Origin: Paenibacillus nuruki
GTDB lineage: Bacteria > Bacillota > Bacilli > Paenibacillales > Paenibacillaceae
Direction of reading: 5' to 3'
Length of the DNA stretch: 64,000 bases
Assembly: GCF_001721045.1 (NCBI RefSeq)
Contig: NZ_MDER01000075.1
Location: forward strand, 1 to 64,000
Below are positions 50,594-59,345 of the stretch, piece by piece. Each line of letters opens with the position of its first letter. Position 1 is the first letter of the stretch. A model generated the notes under the pieces. It was not told the DNA's origin. It was given only the letters and a program-made list of their open reading frames with translations, and ran no database searches. A program made the translations under genes and the position numbers.

Positions 50594-50845
50594 TTAACGG
50601 CTGCCGCCCTTTTTGCCAATTTCTCTATAAAAATCTTTGTCGTGAGATTCGGAAGTGGCTTCTCCGCCTTTTTTACCGATTTCTTGATAAAATTCTTTAT
50701 CATGAGACTCAGAAGTGGCTTCTCCACCTTTTTTGCCGATCTGTTGGTAGAATTGTTTATTATGTTTTTTGGAGGTTGCCTGGCCACCCATACGACCTGC
50801 TTCTTCACGACTCATTTTGCCGTTGTTGTTATTACTCTGTGCCAT
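50594..50845 (-). CDS. KGG-repeat stress-induced protein
   Basis: An 83-residue hydrophilic protein with three copies of a 20-residue KGG repeat: GGQATSKKHNKQFYQQIGKK, then two units of GGEATSESHDK-FYQ/REIGKK. At the DNA level the unit is 60 bases. Homologues such as GsiB in B. subtilis are general stress proteins. The ATG at 50845 is chosen; GTG (50848) and TTG (50851) are alternatives within the same AAGGAG window. Just upstream is a SigB-type promoter. Confidence 0.88.
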   Translation of the reverse strand: MAQSNNNNGKMSREEAGRMGGQATSKKHNKQFYQQIGKKGGEATSESHDKEFYQEIGKKGGEATSESHDKDFYREIGKKGGSR

Positions 50846-50908
50846 CACCAAATCACTCCTTATTTATATAAGTGTAAGCATGGAATGCCATGTATACTTA
50901 AACCTTAC

Positions 50909-50933
50909 TTACCCGTCTTGTTTAGAGTGAAAC
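50909..50933 (-). promoter_or_regulatory. SigB-type promoter of the KGG gene
   Basis: On the minus strand GTTTCA (50933-50928) and GGGTAA (50914-50909) with a 13-base spacer fit the SigB consensus GTTTAA-N12-14-GGGTAT well, about 60 bases before the KGG start. Confidence 0.6.
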
Positions 50934-51040
50934 GAATAATTAGGAATGAGTTGGAAAAAATTATACGATAATATCAGAAAAAGAGCACGAATCGATCTAT
51001 ATTTTCGTTGTTATGTGTATATATTCCTTATAATTGGTCA

Positions 51041-52111
51041 TTAGGATTGCTTTTGAAATAAAGTATGTCTTTGAACATAATGGATCATGGAGTAAAGCGG
51101 TTGAGGGATAGAAGGCTCGACTAATCGTGAAGTCCAATGTTTAACCTGCGGTTGAGCAAGTAATACCGCTATAAGAATGGCGAAGACCAATAGGATCACT
51201 ATTTCCAAAGGTGTATTGAACTGATGTAAAATGCCCGTCGTTTCTATCGCTCTCACCAAAAGTCCATGCAATAAAAAGACATATAATGTACGTCTACCAA
51301 GTTCAGTTATATAGTGAGCACCGATAGGAACCAGAGCAAGAAAACCTATAGAAGCGACACATTGCAACATATACATACACAATCGATACAACATACCTGT
51401 CCATGAATTTACGCCCAATTGCACAAATGTCTGATTACCATAAAACCATCCTATAACGAGCGGTAGGTTCAAATCAAAAAATAAAATCATAAATGCGATA
51501 GAGCCTATAGCAATTGAGCGCCGATAATGTTGAAAAAACGATATTATTTTATCCACATGTAGATGGTATCCAACAATAAAGAAAGGGAAATAAATCAATG
51601 TTCGGGACAAAGCAAGCCATACTCCATCTACAGGAAGTAACCCTACACCTAATCCAAGTGCTAAAGATACAATCAATTGTTGCTTGAATGTAAACATACG
51701 TAATGAAATCAATAAAAGACGCCAGACGATATGCCCAGCTAAAAACCAGAGTAACAAATAAGGAGCAAAAAACGAATGCGTAATATGAGGAACACGGAAA
51801 ATCGTATAATCAAGCACAGAATAGATACTTTGAAATAATATATATTGTAGAGCAATATGACGTAACATTTGGCTACCTGCGGGTCCATGTAGATTAAAGC
51901 GAGCAAAATAACCAGTCACCAACACAAATAAAGGCATATGGAATGAAAAAATCCATACAAATAAATGATGCGCTGCTATTGATTGTTGGATCAGCGGTTC
52001 TAGTAAGTTACCTGCTACCACACAGACTATGAGTAAAAAGCGTATATTTAAAAAGTAGGTTTCTCCGATCGTATTCAATGGATATTTATTGATTTTAAGC
52101 GGAATATTCAT
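51041..52111 (-). CDS. acyltransferase 3 family membrane protein
   Basis: A 356-residue protein with about ten spans. The N-terminal pattern (FLNIRFLLIVCVVAGN, then HHLFVWIFSFHMPLFVLVTGYFA) carries the HxxMPLFV element of the acyltransferase 3/OpgC family, which acetylates sugars or wall polymers outside the membrane. The substrate is unknown. AGGAGG lies 8 bases before the start. It stands alone with kdgK divergent. Confidence 0.8.
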   Translation of the reverse strand: MNIPLKINKYPLNTIGETYFLNIRFLLIVCVVAGNLLEPLIQQSIAAHHLFVWIFSFHMPLFVLVTGYFARFNLHGPAGSQMLRHIALQYILFQSIYSVLDYTIFRVPHITHSFFAPYLLLWFLAGHIVWRLLLISLRMFTFKQQLIVSLALGLGVGLLPVDGVWLALSRTLIYFPFFIVGYHLHVDKIISFFQHYRRSIAIGSIAFMILFFDLNLPLVIGWFYGNQTFVQLGVNSWTGMLYRLCMYMLQCVASIGFLALVPIGAHYITELGRRTLYVFLLHGLLVRAIETTGILHQFNTPLEIVILLVFAILIAVLLAQPQVKHWTSRLVEPSIPQPLYSMIHYVQRHTLFQKQS

Positions 52112-52224
52112 ACGTTGTTCCTCCTGTTAGTGATGATGAAATGATTCGTCCTATCCCTCTGAAATGTATTATTTTAAGCGTGATATAAAGGTTACTTTAA
52201 AAGTAAAACAAAAAACTTTTTAAT

Positions 52225-52244
52225 ATTGTGATTTAATTCACAAT
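52225..52244. promoter_or_regulatory. inverted repeat upstream of kdgK, site 1
   Basis: ATTGTGA and TCACAAT with a 6-base centre, a symmetric 20-base element typical of a dimeric repressor site, about 140 bases before kdgK. Confidence 0.5.
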
Positions 52245-52248
52245 TGAA

Positions 52249-52264
52249 AACGGTATCTATCGTT
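52249..52264. promoter_or_regulatory. inverted repeat upstream of kdgK, site 2
   Basis: AACGGTA-TC-TATCGTT, an imperfect 16-base palindrome that begins 4 bases after site 1. Confidence 0.45.
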
Positions 52265-52305
52265 AAAATTGTGTATATATGATGAAGCTATGTCATTGAC
52301 AACAA

Positions 52306-52319
52306 AGAAAGCGGTTGCG
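52306..52319 (+). promoter_or_regulatory. possible cre (CcpA) site before kdgK
   Basis: AGAAAGCGGTTGCG resembles the cre consensus TGNAARCGNWWNCA with two mismatches, 66 bases before kdgK. Confidence 0.4.
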
Positions 52320-52384
52320 ACAATGGTAAATATGACCAGCTACATATTAAGCATGATTTTGTATGCGACTCAGGAGGCTGAACA

Positions 52385-53347
52385 ATGAACAATCAACATA
52401 CTTACCCGGAAGTGGTCACTTTTGGGGAGTCTATGGGATTGATGACTGCGGATGATTCACGTGGTCTGGAGTATGCTGCCCATCTTAATAAGTCATTTGG
52501 CGGTGCTGAAAGTAATCTAGCGATAGGAATTGCTCGCTTAGGGCATTCGGTAGGTTGGTTCGGTCGTCTTGGGGCTGATCCTTTAGGACGCATGATCCAG
52601 AAAGCGATTCGTGGTGAAGGCGTAGATGTGTCTCGCTCGATATTAGCAGAAGGAGAACAGACGGGACTGATGTTACGAGAAAATGTATCCGGTCATGCTT
52701 CGGTACATTATTACCGCAAACATTCAGCAGCCAGTCGAATGACGCCAGAAGATCTGGATGCTACGTATATCAGTCACGCTAAAATATTGCATGTTACAGG
52801 CATTACAGCAGCGATCAGTGAATCTGGACTGGCGACCGTAGAAAAGGCAATCGAGATCGCTAGAAATGCAGGCGTTAAAGTCTGTTTTGATCCTAATTTG
52901 CGTCTGAAATTATGGAGTATCGAACAAGCTCGTCCGGTATTACTACGACTTGCCGAACAATGTGATTACTTTTTACCGGGCTTGGACGAACTAAGCTTGT
53001 TATATGAAACAGAAGATGAAACACAGATTTTTGATCGTCTCAATCAACTATCTGCTGTCTGTATTGTCAAAGGTGGTCCTAATCTAACCTATGTGCTGAA
53101 TCAAGGTCAGAAGTTAGAAGTGCCTTATTTCAAAGCAGAACGTGTACTCGATACTGTAGGAGCAGGAGATGGCTTCTGTGCTGGTTTTATCGTTGGATTG
53201 TTACGTGGCTATGAAGTGACTGAAGCTGTACGTCTGGGCAACCTCAACGGTTCTATGGTTATACAGGCTGTAGGCGATTGGGAAGCATTACCGACGCATG
53301 AGCAAGTGGAAGCGAAGTTAAATAATAAAGTTCATATCGAACGCTAA
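52385..53347 (+). CDS. kdgK: 2-keto-3-deoxygluconate kinase, PfkB family
   Basis: A 320-residue PfkB sugar kinase. FGGAESNLAIGIARLG starts the substrate domain, and the ATP/anion-hole signature is DTVGAGDGFCAGFIVG. Its partner is eda, 27 bases downstream, which makes KDG kinase the likely function (KDG to KDPG, in pectin/uronate and Entner-Doudoroff routes). The start follows AGGAGG. Regulation may involve the two palindromes and a cre-like site. Confidence 0.88.
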   Translation: MNNQHTYPEVVTFGESMGLMTADDSRGLEYAAHLNKSFGGAESNLAIGIARLGHSVGWFGRLGADPLGRMIQKAIRGEGVDVSRSILAEGEQTGLMLRENVSGHASVHYYRKHSAASRMTPEDLDATYISHAKILHVTGITAAISESGLATVEKAIEIARNAGVKVCFDPNLRLKLWSIEQARPVLLRLAEQCDYFLPGLDELSLLYETEDETQIFDRLNQLSAVCIVKGGPNLTYVLNQGQKLEVPYFKAERVLDTVGAGDGFCAGFIVGLLRGYEVTEAVRLGNLNGSMVIQAVGDWEALPTHEQVEAKLNNKVHIER

Positions 53348-53374
53348 ACTAACCTACTAAAGGAGCACTTAACG

Positions 53375-54040
53375 ATGAAAAAATTACAATTATTACAAAA
53401 GATATTAGATAACGGTGTAGTTGCTGTGTTACGCGGAGACTCGGCAGATCAAGTCTTTACGATGGCAGAACAAGCGATTGCAGGTGGGATCAAAGTTATC
53501 GAGATCACTATGACTGTTCCTGGCGCTCTCAAAGCGATTGAGAAATTAAGCCGTATGTATAGCTGGAAAGCAGATGTAGCTGATAACTTTGCGATTATTG
53601 GAGCAGGAACTGTATTGGAACCACAGACAGCACGCGCTGCAATAATGGCTGGAGCAGAATTTGTAGTCGGGCCTTCTTTGAATCCAGAAACGGTTAAAAT
53701 ATGCAACTTGTATCGTGTACCTGTATTGCCCGGCGTAACGACACTAGAAGGCATACAACATGCACTTGAGCTAGGTGTTGATATCGTTAAATTATTCCCG
53801 GGGAATCTATACGATCCTTCCATTATCAAAACATTAAAAGGACCTATGCCTCAAGCGAATATTATGCCTACAGGCGGTGTATCTTTGGATAATCTAGGAG
53901 AATGGATCAAAGCTGGAGCAGTAGCAGTAGGGATCGGTTCCGATCTCACGACAGAAGCACTCAAAACAGGGGATTATGGTCTGGTACGCCAAAAAGCAGA
54001 ACAATACATGGAAGCTTTCTATCAGGCTAAGCAGCAATAA
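53375..54040 (+). CDS. eda: KDPG aldolase Eda
   Basis: A 221-residue class I aldolase that splits KDPG into pyruvate and glyceraldehyde 3-phosphate. The Schiff-base lysine lies in GVDIVKLFPG; IGAGTVL, VGPSLNPE and IMPTGGVSLDN complete the family pattern. It is co-transcribed with kdgK (27 bases apart, AAAGGAG upstream). No uronate isomerase or dehydratase genes are nearby, so the pathway's first steps lie elsewhere. Confidence 0.94.
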   Translation: MKKLQLLQKILDNGVVAVLRGDSADQVFTMAEQAIAGGIKVIEITMTVPGALKAIEKLSRMYSWKADVADNFAIIGAGTVLEPQTARAAIMAGAEFVVGPSLNPETVKICNLYRVPVLPGVTTLEGIQHALELGVDIVKLFPGNLYDPSIIKTLKGPMPQANIMPTGGVSLDNLGEWIKAGAVAVGIGSDLTTEALKTGDYGLVRQKAEQYMEAFYQAKQQ

Positions 54041-54198
54041 GGCTTTAGTCTTCATAGAAAATGCAGACGTGTGCATAAAATAAAAGTACTTTAAAAATAA
54101 ATAAGTCTAAATCAAAAAGTAACAATGAATCCTTATTCTAAGTATATGTAGAAAAGCCAGTGTTTATACTGTGCTCCAAAAAATGATATAATCACATA

Positions 54199-54242
54199 AG
54201 AAGCAGCCTGTTGTCCTGCGAAGGAAACGGGCTGTTGCTTTA
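54199..54242 (+). terminator. possible terminator after eda
   Basis: AAGCAGCCTGTT and AACGGGCTGTTGCTT pair imperfectly, with a weak T-tail, before the alpha/beta hydrolase gene. Confidence 0.4.
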
Positions 54243-54288
54243 TACTTATACAGTGCTAGGATGCAGGTGGAAGGGGACTCATAGATTT

Positions 54289-55110
54289 ATGTTTAGAAAG
54301 AATCGTAATCAATTTGCAAGTTATGGTCGTACACGGAAGAGAAGTCGTGCAGGGACGATCGGTAAAGTATTACTCGTGATTCTAATTGTACTTGTGATTG
54401 CGGCAGGTGCAGCAGCATGGTATGTATTTACACCTTATACACCTAGCAGTCAGGCTCAACAAGCTCTGGTCTCAGGAACAGATAAGATATCCGTTCAAGA
54501 CACAGAAGATTGGATTGCTTTTAGCAATGCCAAACCTAAAGGAAATAGCGTTATTTTTTATCCAGGGGCACGGGTAAAGCCAGAAGCATATAGCTTACTT
54601 GCTCATGATCTAGCGAAAAATGGACACACTGTATATATTATGAAATTACCGTTCAATTTTGCATTTTTCAAAACGGATGCAGCGCAAGCAGTGATTGATC
54701 GTCATCCAGATGAGAAATTTGTTATTGGAGGTCATTCATTAGGTGGAGTCTTTGCTGCTCGTTATGCAGCTAGTCATTTAGATCATATTGCAGGTGTATT
54801 CTTCTTAGCTTCTTATCCAGAGCAAAAAGGAAGTCTACAGCAAACCGATATTCCTGTATTATCGATCACCGCTTCTAATGATGGTTTGCTCAAAAAAGAT
54901 ACGTATGAAGTAGCACGAGCTTTTTTACCAAAACAAACGGTTTATTATAGTATCGAAGGCGGTAATCATGGTCAATTTGGTAGCTATGGTGAACAAAAGA
55001 ATGATCTTCCTGCTCAAATCGATGCCGATGAACAACGTAAACAGACGGTGAATACGATTCTAGGATGGATGAAAGAAATTCCGGCTACAAAGGCTTCTAC
55101 TAAAAAATAA
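54289..55110 (+). CDS. membrane-anchored alpha/beta hydrolase
   Basis: A 273-residue protein: a Lys/Arg-rich start (RKNRNQFASYGRTRKR), one span (about 25-48), then an alpha/beta hydrolase domain with the nucleophile elbow GGHSLGGVFAARYA, an acidic residue in ITASNDGLL and a His in GGNHGQFG. It is therefore a surface or periplasm-side serine hydrolase of unknown substrate. An upstream start at 54211 lacks a ribosome site; GGAAGGGG precedes the ATG at 54289. Confidence 0.85.
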   Translation: MFRKNRNQFASYGRTRKRSRAGTIGKVLLVILIVLVIAAGAAAWYVFTPYTPSSQAQQALVSGTDKISVQDTEDWIAFSNAKPKGNSVIFYPGARVKPEAYSLLAHDLAKNGHTVYIMKLPFNFAFFKTDAAQAVIDRHPDEKFVIGGHSLGGVFAARYAASHLDHIAGVFFLASYPEQKGSLQQTDIPVLSITASNDGLLKKDTYEVARAFLPKQTVYYSIEGGNHGQFGSYGEQKNDLPAQIDADEQRKQTVNTILGWMKEIPATKASTKK

Positions 55111-55189
55111 ATGATTTGCTAGCTACGTATATCGTATGTATACATTATAAATATAGGTTAGATCACGGTCGCTAAAGGAGTACATGTCA

Positions 55190-55960
55190 ATGGTGCTTTT
55201 ACAAATAGGTACACAGCAAATACGCTGTGATGCTGTTTTATTTGATAAAGATGGGACATTGTTTGATTTTATGCAGTTATGGGGATCATGGGCGGAGCAT
55301 ATGCTTCAACAGATCGAACAGTATTTGCAATCAAGTGGTCATACCTTTACCGGAGATCGTGAACATGTATTTGGAACTCGTTACGATGCTCAAGGTCTAT
55401 TGAATGACTATGATCGTCTAGGTCCATTGGCAATGGCTTCTGTAGAAGAATCGACAGCGATACTGGCATGGCAATTGTATGCTGCGGGAACACCGTGGGA
55501 TCAAGCTATTGCTCGTATTCGTCAGTTCAGTGAGCTTGCTATGCAATCTATCGAAAAGGAACGTCCGGTGCAACCATTGCCCGGACTGCTTCCATTTCTA
55601 GAACAATGTGTATCTGCACAGCTTCCACTGGCAGTGGTAACAGCCGATTGGACATCTGAAGCGTTAAAGCATCTACGTTGGAGTGAATTGGATTCTTACT
55701 TTGATTATGTGATCGGTAGTGATCAAGTACAGCAGAGTAAGCCAGCACCGGATCTAGTGTACTTAGCCTATGAACAACTAGGCATATCGCCTGCTCATAT
55801 TGTGTTAATCGGAGACAGCAATGCAGATATGCAAATGGGCAAACATGCCAATGTCTCCTGTTGTGTCGGTATCAGTTCTTCTGTAACATCTGCACAGACC
55901 GAATTACCGGATGCAGATCTAGTGATTACTCATTACGATCAGCTTCGTATCATCAAATGA
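55190..55960 (+). CDS. HAD-superfamily phosphatase
   Basis: A 256-residue HAD hydrolase. The nucleophile motif is LFDKDGTLF (near residue 20), the Lys motif lies in QQSKPAPD, and the metal-binding GDSNADMQMG near the C-terminus. It dephosphorylates some small sugar or nucleotide phosphate, but the target is not decidable. The ATG at 55184 is only three bases from AAAGGAG; 55190, nine bases away, is the better start. Confidence 0.88.
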   Translation: MVLLQIGTQQIRCDAVLFDKDGTLFDFMQLWGSWAEHMLQQIEQYLQSSGHTFTGDREHVFGTRYDAQGLLNDYDRLGPLAMASVEESTAILAWQLYAAGTPWDQAIARIRQFSELAMQSIEKERPVQPLPGLLPFLEQCVSAQLPLAVVTADWTSEALKHLRWSELDSYFDYVIGSDQVQQSKPAPDLVYLAYEQLGISPAHIVLIGDSNADMQMGKHANVSCCVGISSSVTSAQTELPDADLVITHYDQLRIIK

Positions 55961-56020
55961 TAGATTGTAAACTTGCGCTTTTACTTTATAGATAAAGATT
56001 CAATAGAGAGGAGCATCATT

Positions 56021-56755
56021 ATGGATAAAATCGAACAGTTAACCACATGGTTACAACAATCGCAACGTATTGTGTTTTTCGGTGGAGCAGGCACATCAAC
56101 CGAAAGTGGTATTCCTGATTTTCGCTCGGCACAAGGATTGTATAGTGAAAATGGTAAAAGAGGATATTCGCCTGAAGAAATGTTAAGTCGTTCTTTTTTT
56201 GAAAAAGAAACGGAATTGTTTTTTGAATTTTATCGCAGTAAGTTGATCCATCCACAAGCTAAGCCTAATCCAGTGCACAATGTATTAGCCCTTTTGGAAA
56301 AGCAAGGCAAATTATTGTCTATCATTACGCAAAATATAGATGGTCTGCATCAGATGGCAGGTAATCAGAAAGTGTTAGAATTGCATGGTTCGATTCATCG
56401 GAATTACTGTACGACATGCAGACATTCTTATACATTAGACGATGTACTGGCTCAATCAGGAGTCCCGCGTTGTCCGATTGATCAAGGTGTGATCCGACCG
56501 GATGTGGTGTTGTATGGAGAATCCTTAAATCAAGATGTACTTGAGAAAACGGTAGAAGTATTATCACAAGCAGACCTATTATTAATCGGAGGTACATCGC
56601 TTACAGTCTATCCAGCAGCCGGATTGGTTTCTTATTTCCGTGGTCAACATACGGTACTGCTCAATGCTTCACCGACAGGTCATGATCGTCATGCTGATTT
56701 ATTGATTACAGATCCGATGGGTAGTGTGATGGAGAAAGTACAACAGCGCCTCTAA
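56021..56755 (+). CDS. cobB: Sir2-type NAD-dependent deacylase
   Basis: A 244-residue sirtuin that removes acyl groups from lysine using NAD. GAGTSTESGIPDFRS, TQNIDGLH and ELHGSIH are classic. The zinc domain has CTTC and PRC, but the fourth cysteine expected after CP is replaced (PRCPIDQG), so one zinc ligand seems missing. GAGAGGAG precedes the ATG at 56021. It follows the HAD gene by 60 bases, probably separate. Confidence 0.9.
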   Translation: MDKIEQLTTWLQQSQRIVFFGGAGTSTESGIPDFRSAQGLYSENGKRGYSPEEMLSRSFFEKETELFFEFYRSKLIHPQAKPNPVHNVLALLEKQGKLLSIITQNIDGLHQMAGNQKVLELHGSIHRNYCTTCRHSYTLDDVLAQSGVPRCPIDQGVIRPDVVLYGESLNQDVLEKTVEVLSQADLLLIGGTSLTVYPAAGLVSYFRGQHTVLLNASPTGHDRHADLLITDPMGSVMEKVQQRL

Positions 56756-56860
56756 TATAAGTTTAGCGAAATGAATTTATTTGCATAATGGTAACGCTTA
56801 CGCTATGATTTGGAAGATGTGAATATATCTATTTTTGCTTGAAGAAGGGTAGGGGTTATT

Positions 56861-57865
56861 GTGGTCTATGTAGCTTCAGAAAAGCGTTATGAAGAGATGA
56901 AATACAATCGTAGCGGTCGTTCAGGTTTGAAATTACCAGCGATTTCGTTAGGATTGTGGCATAATTTTGGCGGAATTAACGTCTATGAGAACAGTCGTGA
57001 AATGATCACACGTTCTTTTGATATAGGAATTACGCATTTTGACTTGGCTAACAATTATGGTCCACCCGCAGGTTCAGCAGAAGAAACATTCGGGCAAGTG
57101 TTGAAGCAAGATCTTGCTGCTTATCGGGATGAGATGATTATCTCGACCAAAGCAGGTTATTATATGTGGCCAGGTCCTTATGGCGAATGGGGTTCTCGCA
57201 AAAACTTGTTATCCAGTCTTGATCAGAGTCTGAAACGGATAAATGTCGATTATGTTGATATTTTCTACTCTCACCGCTTTGATCCGGAGACTCCGCTTGA
57301 AGAAACGATGATGGCATTAGATTATGCTGTACGTTCAGGTAAAGCTTTATATGCAGGAATATCTAGTTATTCCGCAGAACAGACACGGGAAGCGGCATCC
57401 ATTTTGAAACAATTGGGCACACCACTTACGATTCACCAGCCTAATTATTCTATGGTCAATCGCTGGATTGAAGATGGATTACAAGATGTGCTTGAAGAAA
57501 CAGGAACAGGTAGTATTGCGTTCTGTCCACTTGCACAAGGACTACTGACTAGTAAATATCTTAACGGTGTACCAGAAGATTCACGTGCAGCTGGTTCTTC
57601 TGTCTTTTTAAATGAAGATTCGATTACACCGGAAAGTATTCGTAAAGTACAAGCTCTGAATGAAGTCGCTTCAGAGCGCGGACAAAGTCTAGCTCAATTA
57701 GCATTAGCATGGGTGTTACGTGGTGGTAAATTAACGTCTGCGCTTATCGGTGCTAGTCGTGTTTCTCAGATTGAAGAGAATGTAGCTGCGCTGAACAATC
57801 TTGATTTTACGCAAGCTGAATTGGATCGTATCGAGTCGATTTTGCAAACAGACGAATCTAAGTAA
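56861..57865 (+). CDS. aldo/keto reductase, YghZ type
   Basis: A 334-residue NADPH-dependent reductase. The catalytic tetrad residues are seen as Asp/Tyr in DLANNYGP, Lys in ISTKAGYY and His in YSHRFD. MKYNRSGRSGLKLPAISLGLWHNFG and FCPLAQGLLTSKYL match the L-glyceraldehyde 3-phosphate reductase (YghZ) group, which detoxifies reactive aldehydes such as methylglyoxal. The GTG start follows AAGGGTAGGGG. Confidence 0.9.
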   Translation: MVYVASEKRYEEMKYNRSGRSGLKLPAISLGLWHNFGGINVYENSREMITRSFDIGITHFDLANNYGPPAGSAEETFGQVLKQDLAAYRDEMIISTKAGYYMWPGPYGEWGSRKNLLSSLDQSLKRINVDYVDIFYSHRFDPETPLEETMMALDYAVRSGKALYAGISSYSAEQTREAASILKQLGTPLTIHQPNYSMVNRWIEDGLQDVLEETGTGSIAFCPLAQGLLTSKYLNGVPEDSRAAGSSVFLNEDSITPESIRKVQALNEVASERGQSLAQLALAWVLRGGKLTSALIGASRVSQIEENVAALNNLDFTQAELDRIESILQTDESK

Positions 57866-57911
57866 GCTGTAATAATAGCAGAATACAATCAGTATTCTTC
57901 ATTTTTAAGTC

Positions 57912-57949
57912 AAAAGGTTTTAGAGCGTGGTTACGTTCTAAAGCCTTTT
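57912..57949 (+). terminator. terminator after the aldo/keto reductase
   Basis: AAAAGG..TAGAGCG and CGTTCTA..CCTTTT (57912-57949) pair, and T-rich follows. The minus-strand MFS gene also ends here. Confidence 0.75.
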
Positions 57950-59184
57950 TGCTGTATATTCTTAACCCCTCTGTGCAAAACAAAGATAGCCAATACAATC
58001 AGTATCATTCCCATCCAAGCAGGAGCTGTATGACCGAGTAAAATATAAATTTGCCCTCCAATAAGTGGCCCGATCATTCTAGCCAAAGCTTGGATCGATT
58101 GGCTTCCTCCTTGAACTCTGCCTTGTTCGCTTGCATCTACAGATTTGGAAAGCATACCGTTAAATGCAGGTCCGAAGAGCGAATCACCACAACCAAATAC
58201 AAACATTCCTGCGATAAAAAGAGGATAATAAGTGAATCCAATCGACACTGCAATAAGTCCATAACCGATAATTTCAGCCATCATTCCCAGTGTAGCGATT
58301 TGTTGATCACTGTATTTTTTCAGAAGTTGAGGCATGATCAGACCCTGAGCAATAATATCTTGAACACCCAGAATCGAAAACATTAGCCCAATTAATACCG
58401 GTTTCCACTGAAATGTATCTATCGTCAATTGAGAAAAAATGGCTTGTAAAGATCCATTCGGAATCCAGAGTAAAAAAGCAGCTATTAATAATCGACTCAA
58501 GTATTTCGTAGACAAGAGACTAGCCAGTTGAGCAAAAGGATTTAACTTTTGAAAGGTCATCTGTGATTGTCTATGTTGCTCTGCAAGACTTTCTGGCATA
58601 AAAAAGTATCCATACAACATATTCAATAATGTGATAACAGCTCCAAAATATAAAGGAAATGTGTAATCAAATTTGGCAAGTATTCCGCCTAATGTGGGAC
58701 CAATTACTGTAGCTACACCTACAATAGCGCCTAACCAGCCAAAATATTTGGTGCGTTGTTGAGGGGGAATAATATCTGCAAAGTAAGCAAAGATCGTACT
58801 GATACTTCCACCTGTTATCCCTTCAATGATACGCCCAACGAACAATACCCATAATGCTCCTCCAATGCCGAAAATCAAATACCCGACAGCTGAACCGAAT
58901 AGACATAATAATAGTATAGGACGACGGCCATATTTATCACTTAATGCTCCAAGTACAGGGGCGGCTAGAAATACACAAAGAGCATATACAGACATTAATA
59001 GCGTAACCATAATCGCCTGATCTGCTGAAGAATGAACATAAGGTTGAACTAAAAAAGGAACAACAGGCGCTATAATACTGAATCCAATGCCGCAAAGAAA
59101 GACAGAGATTAATCCAAAGCGTAAAGCGTGTTTATTTACCTGTGGTTCGGGATGTTGTGAATCATGGGGTGTTAATGTAGACAA
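57931..59184 (-). CDS. MFS drug efflux transporter
   Basis: A 417-residue major facilitator with 12 spans. LSDKYGRRPILLLCLFGSAVG is motif A after span 2, and the family looks TCR/Tet-like (YHB/YkuC type). A MarR gene lies divergent and upstream on the same strand, a common drug-efflux pairing. The start is TTG (59184); AAGGAGAG is 9 bases upstream. Substrate unknown. Its C-terminus overlaps the terminator stem of the neighbouring gene. Confidence 0.85.
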   Translation of the reverse strand: MSTLTPHDSQHPEPQVNKHALRFGLISVFLCGIGFSIIAPVVPFLVQPYVHSSADQAIMVTLLMSVYALCVFLAAPVLGALSDKYGRRPILLLCLFGSAVGYLIFGIGGALWVLFVGRIIEGITGGSISTIFAYFADIIPPQQRTKYFGWLGAIVGVATVIGPTLGGILAKFDYTFPLYFGAVITLLNMLYGYFFMPESLAEQHRQSQMTFQKLNPFAQLASLLSTKYLSRLLIAAFLLWIPNGSLQAIFSQLTIDTFQWKPVLIGLMFSILGVQDIIAQGLIMPQLLKKYSDQQIATLGMMAEIIGYGLIAVSIGFTYYPLFIAGMFVFGCGDSLFGPAFNGMLSKSVDASEQGRVQGGSQSIQALARMIGPLIGGQIYILLGHTAPAWMGMILIVLAIFVLHRGVKNIQQKGFRT

Positions 59185-59218
59185 AAGTCATCTCTCCTTA
59201 TTTTCATATTGATTCCTA

Positions 59219-59259
59219 GGAAACAAATTTATCATATTACCATTTTGTTTCCTTGTCAA
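59219..59259 (-). promoter_or_regulatory. promoter and operator of the MFS gene
   Basis: On the minus strand TTGACA (59259-59254), a 17-base spacer and TATGAT (59236-59231) give a near-ideal promoter. An inverted repeat, GGAAACAAAT and ATTTTGTTTCC (59219-59228 and 59242-59252), overlaps it, so a MarR repressor bound there would block the polymerase. A TTCCTAGGAA palindrome lies at its edge (59213-59222). Confidence 0.75.
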
Positions 59260-59273
59260 CAAAAATAAAAATA

Positions 59274-59312
59274 CAAAAAAGACAACTCACTTATGATCAA
59301 GAGTAGTTGTCT
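59274..59312 (-). terminator. terminator after marR
   Basis: AGACAACT (59280-59287) pairs with AGTTGTCT (59305-59312); on the minus strand the tail is T-rich. Confidence 0.65.
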
Positions 59313-59345
59313 GAGCTCTATCTTATTGTTTGATCATCGATCGGT

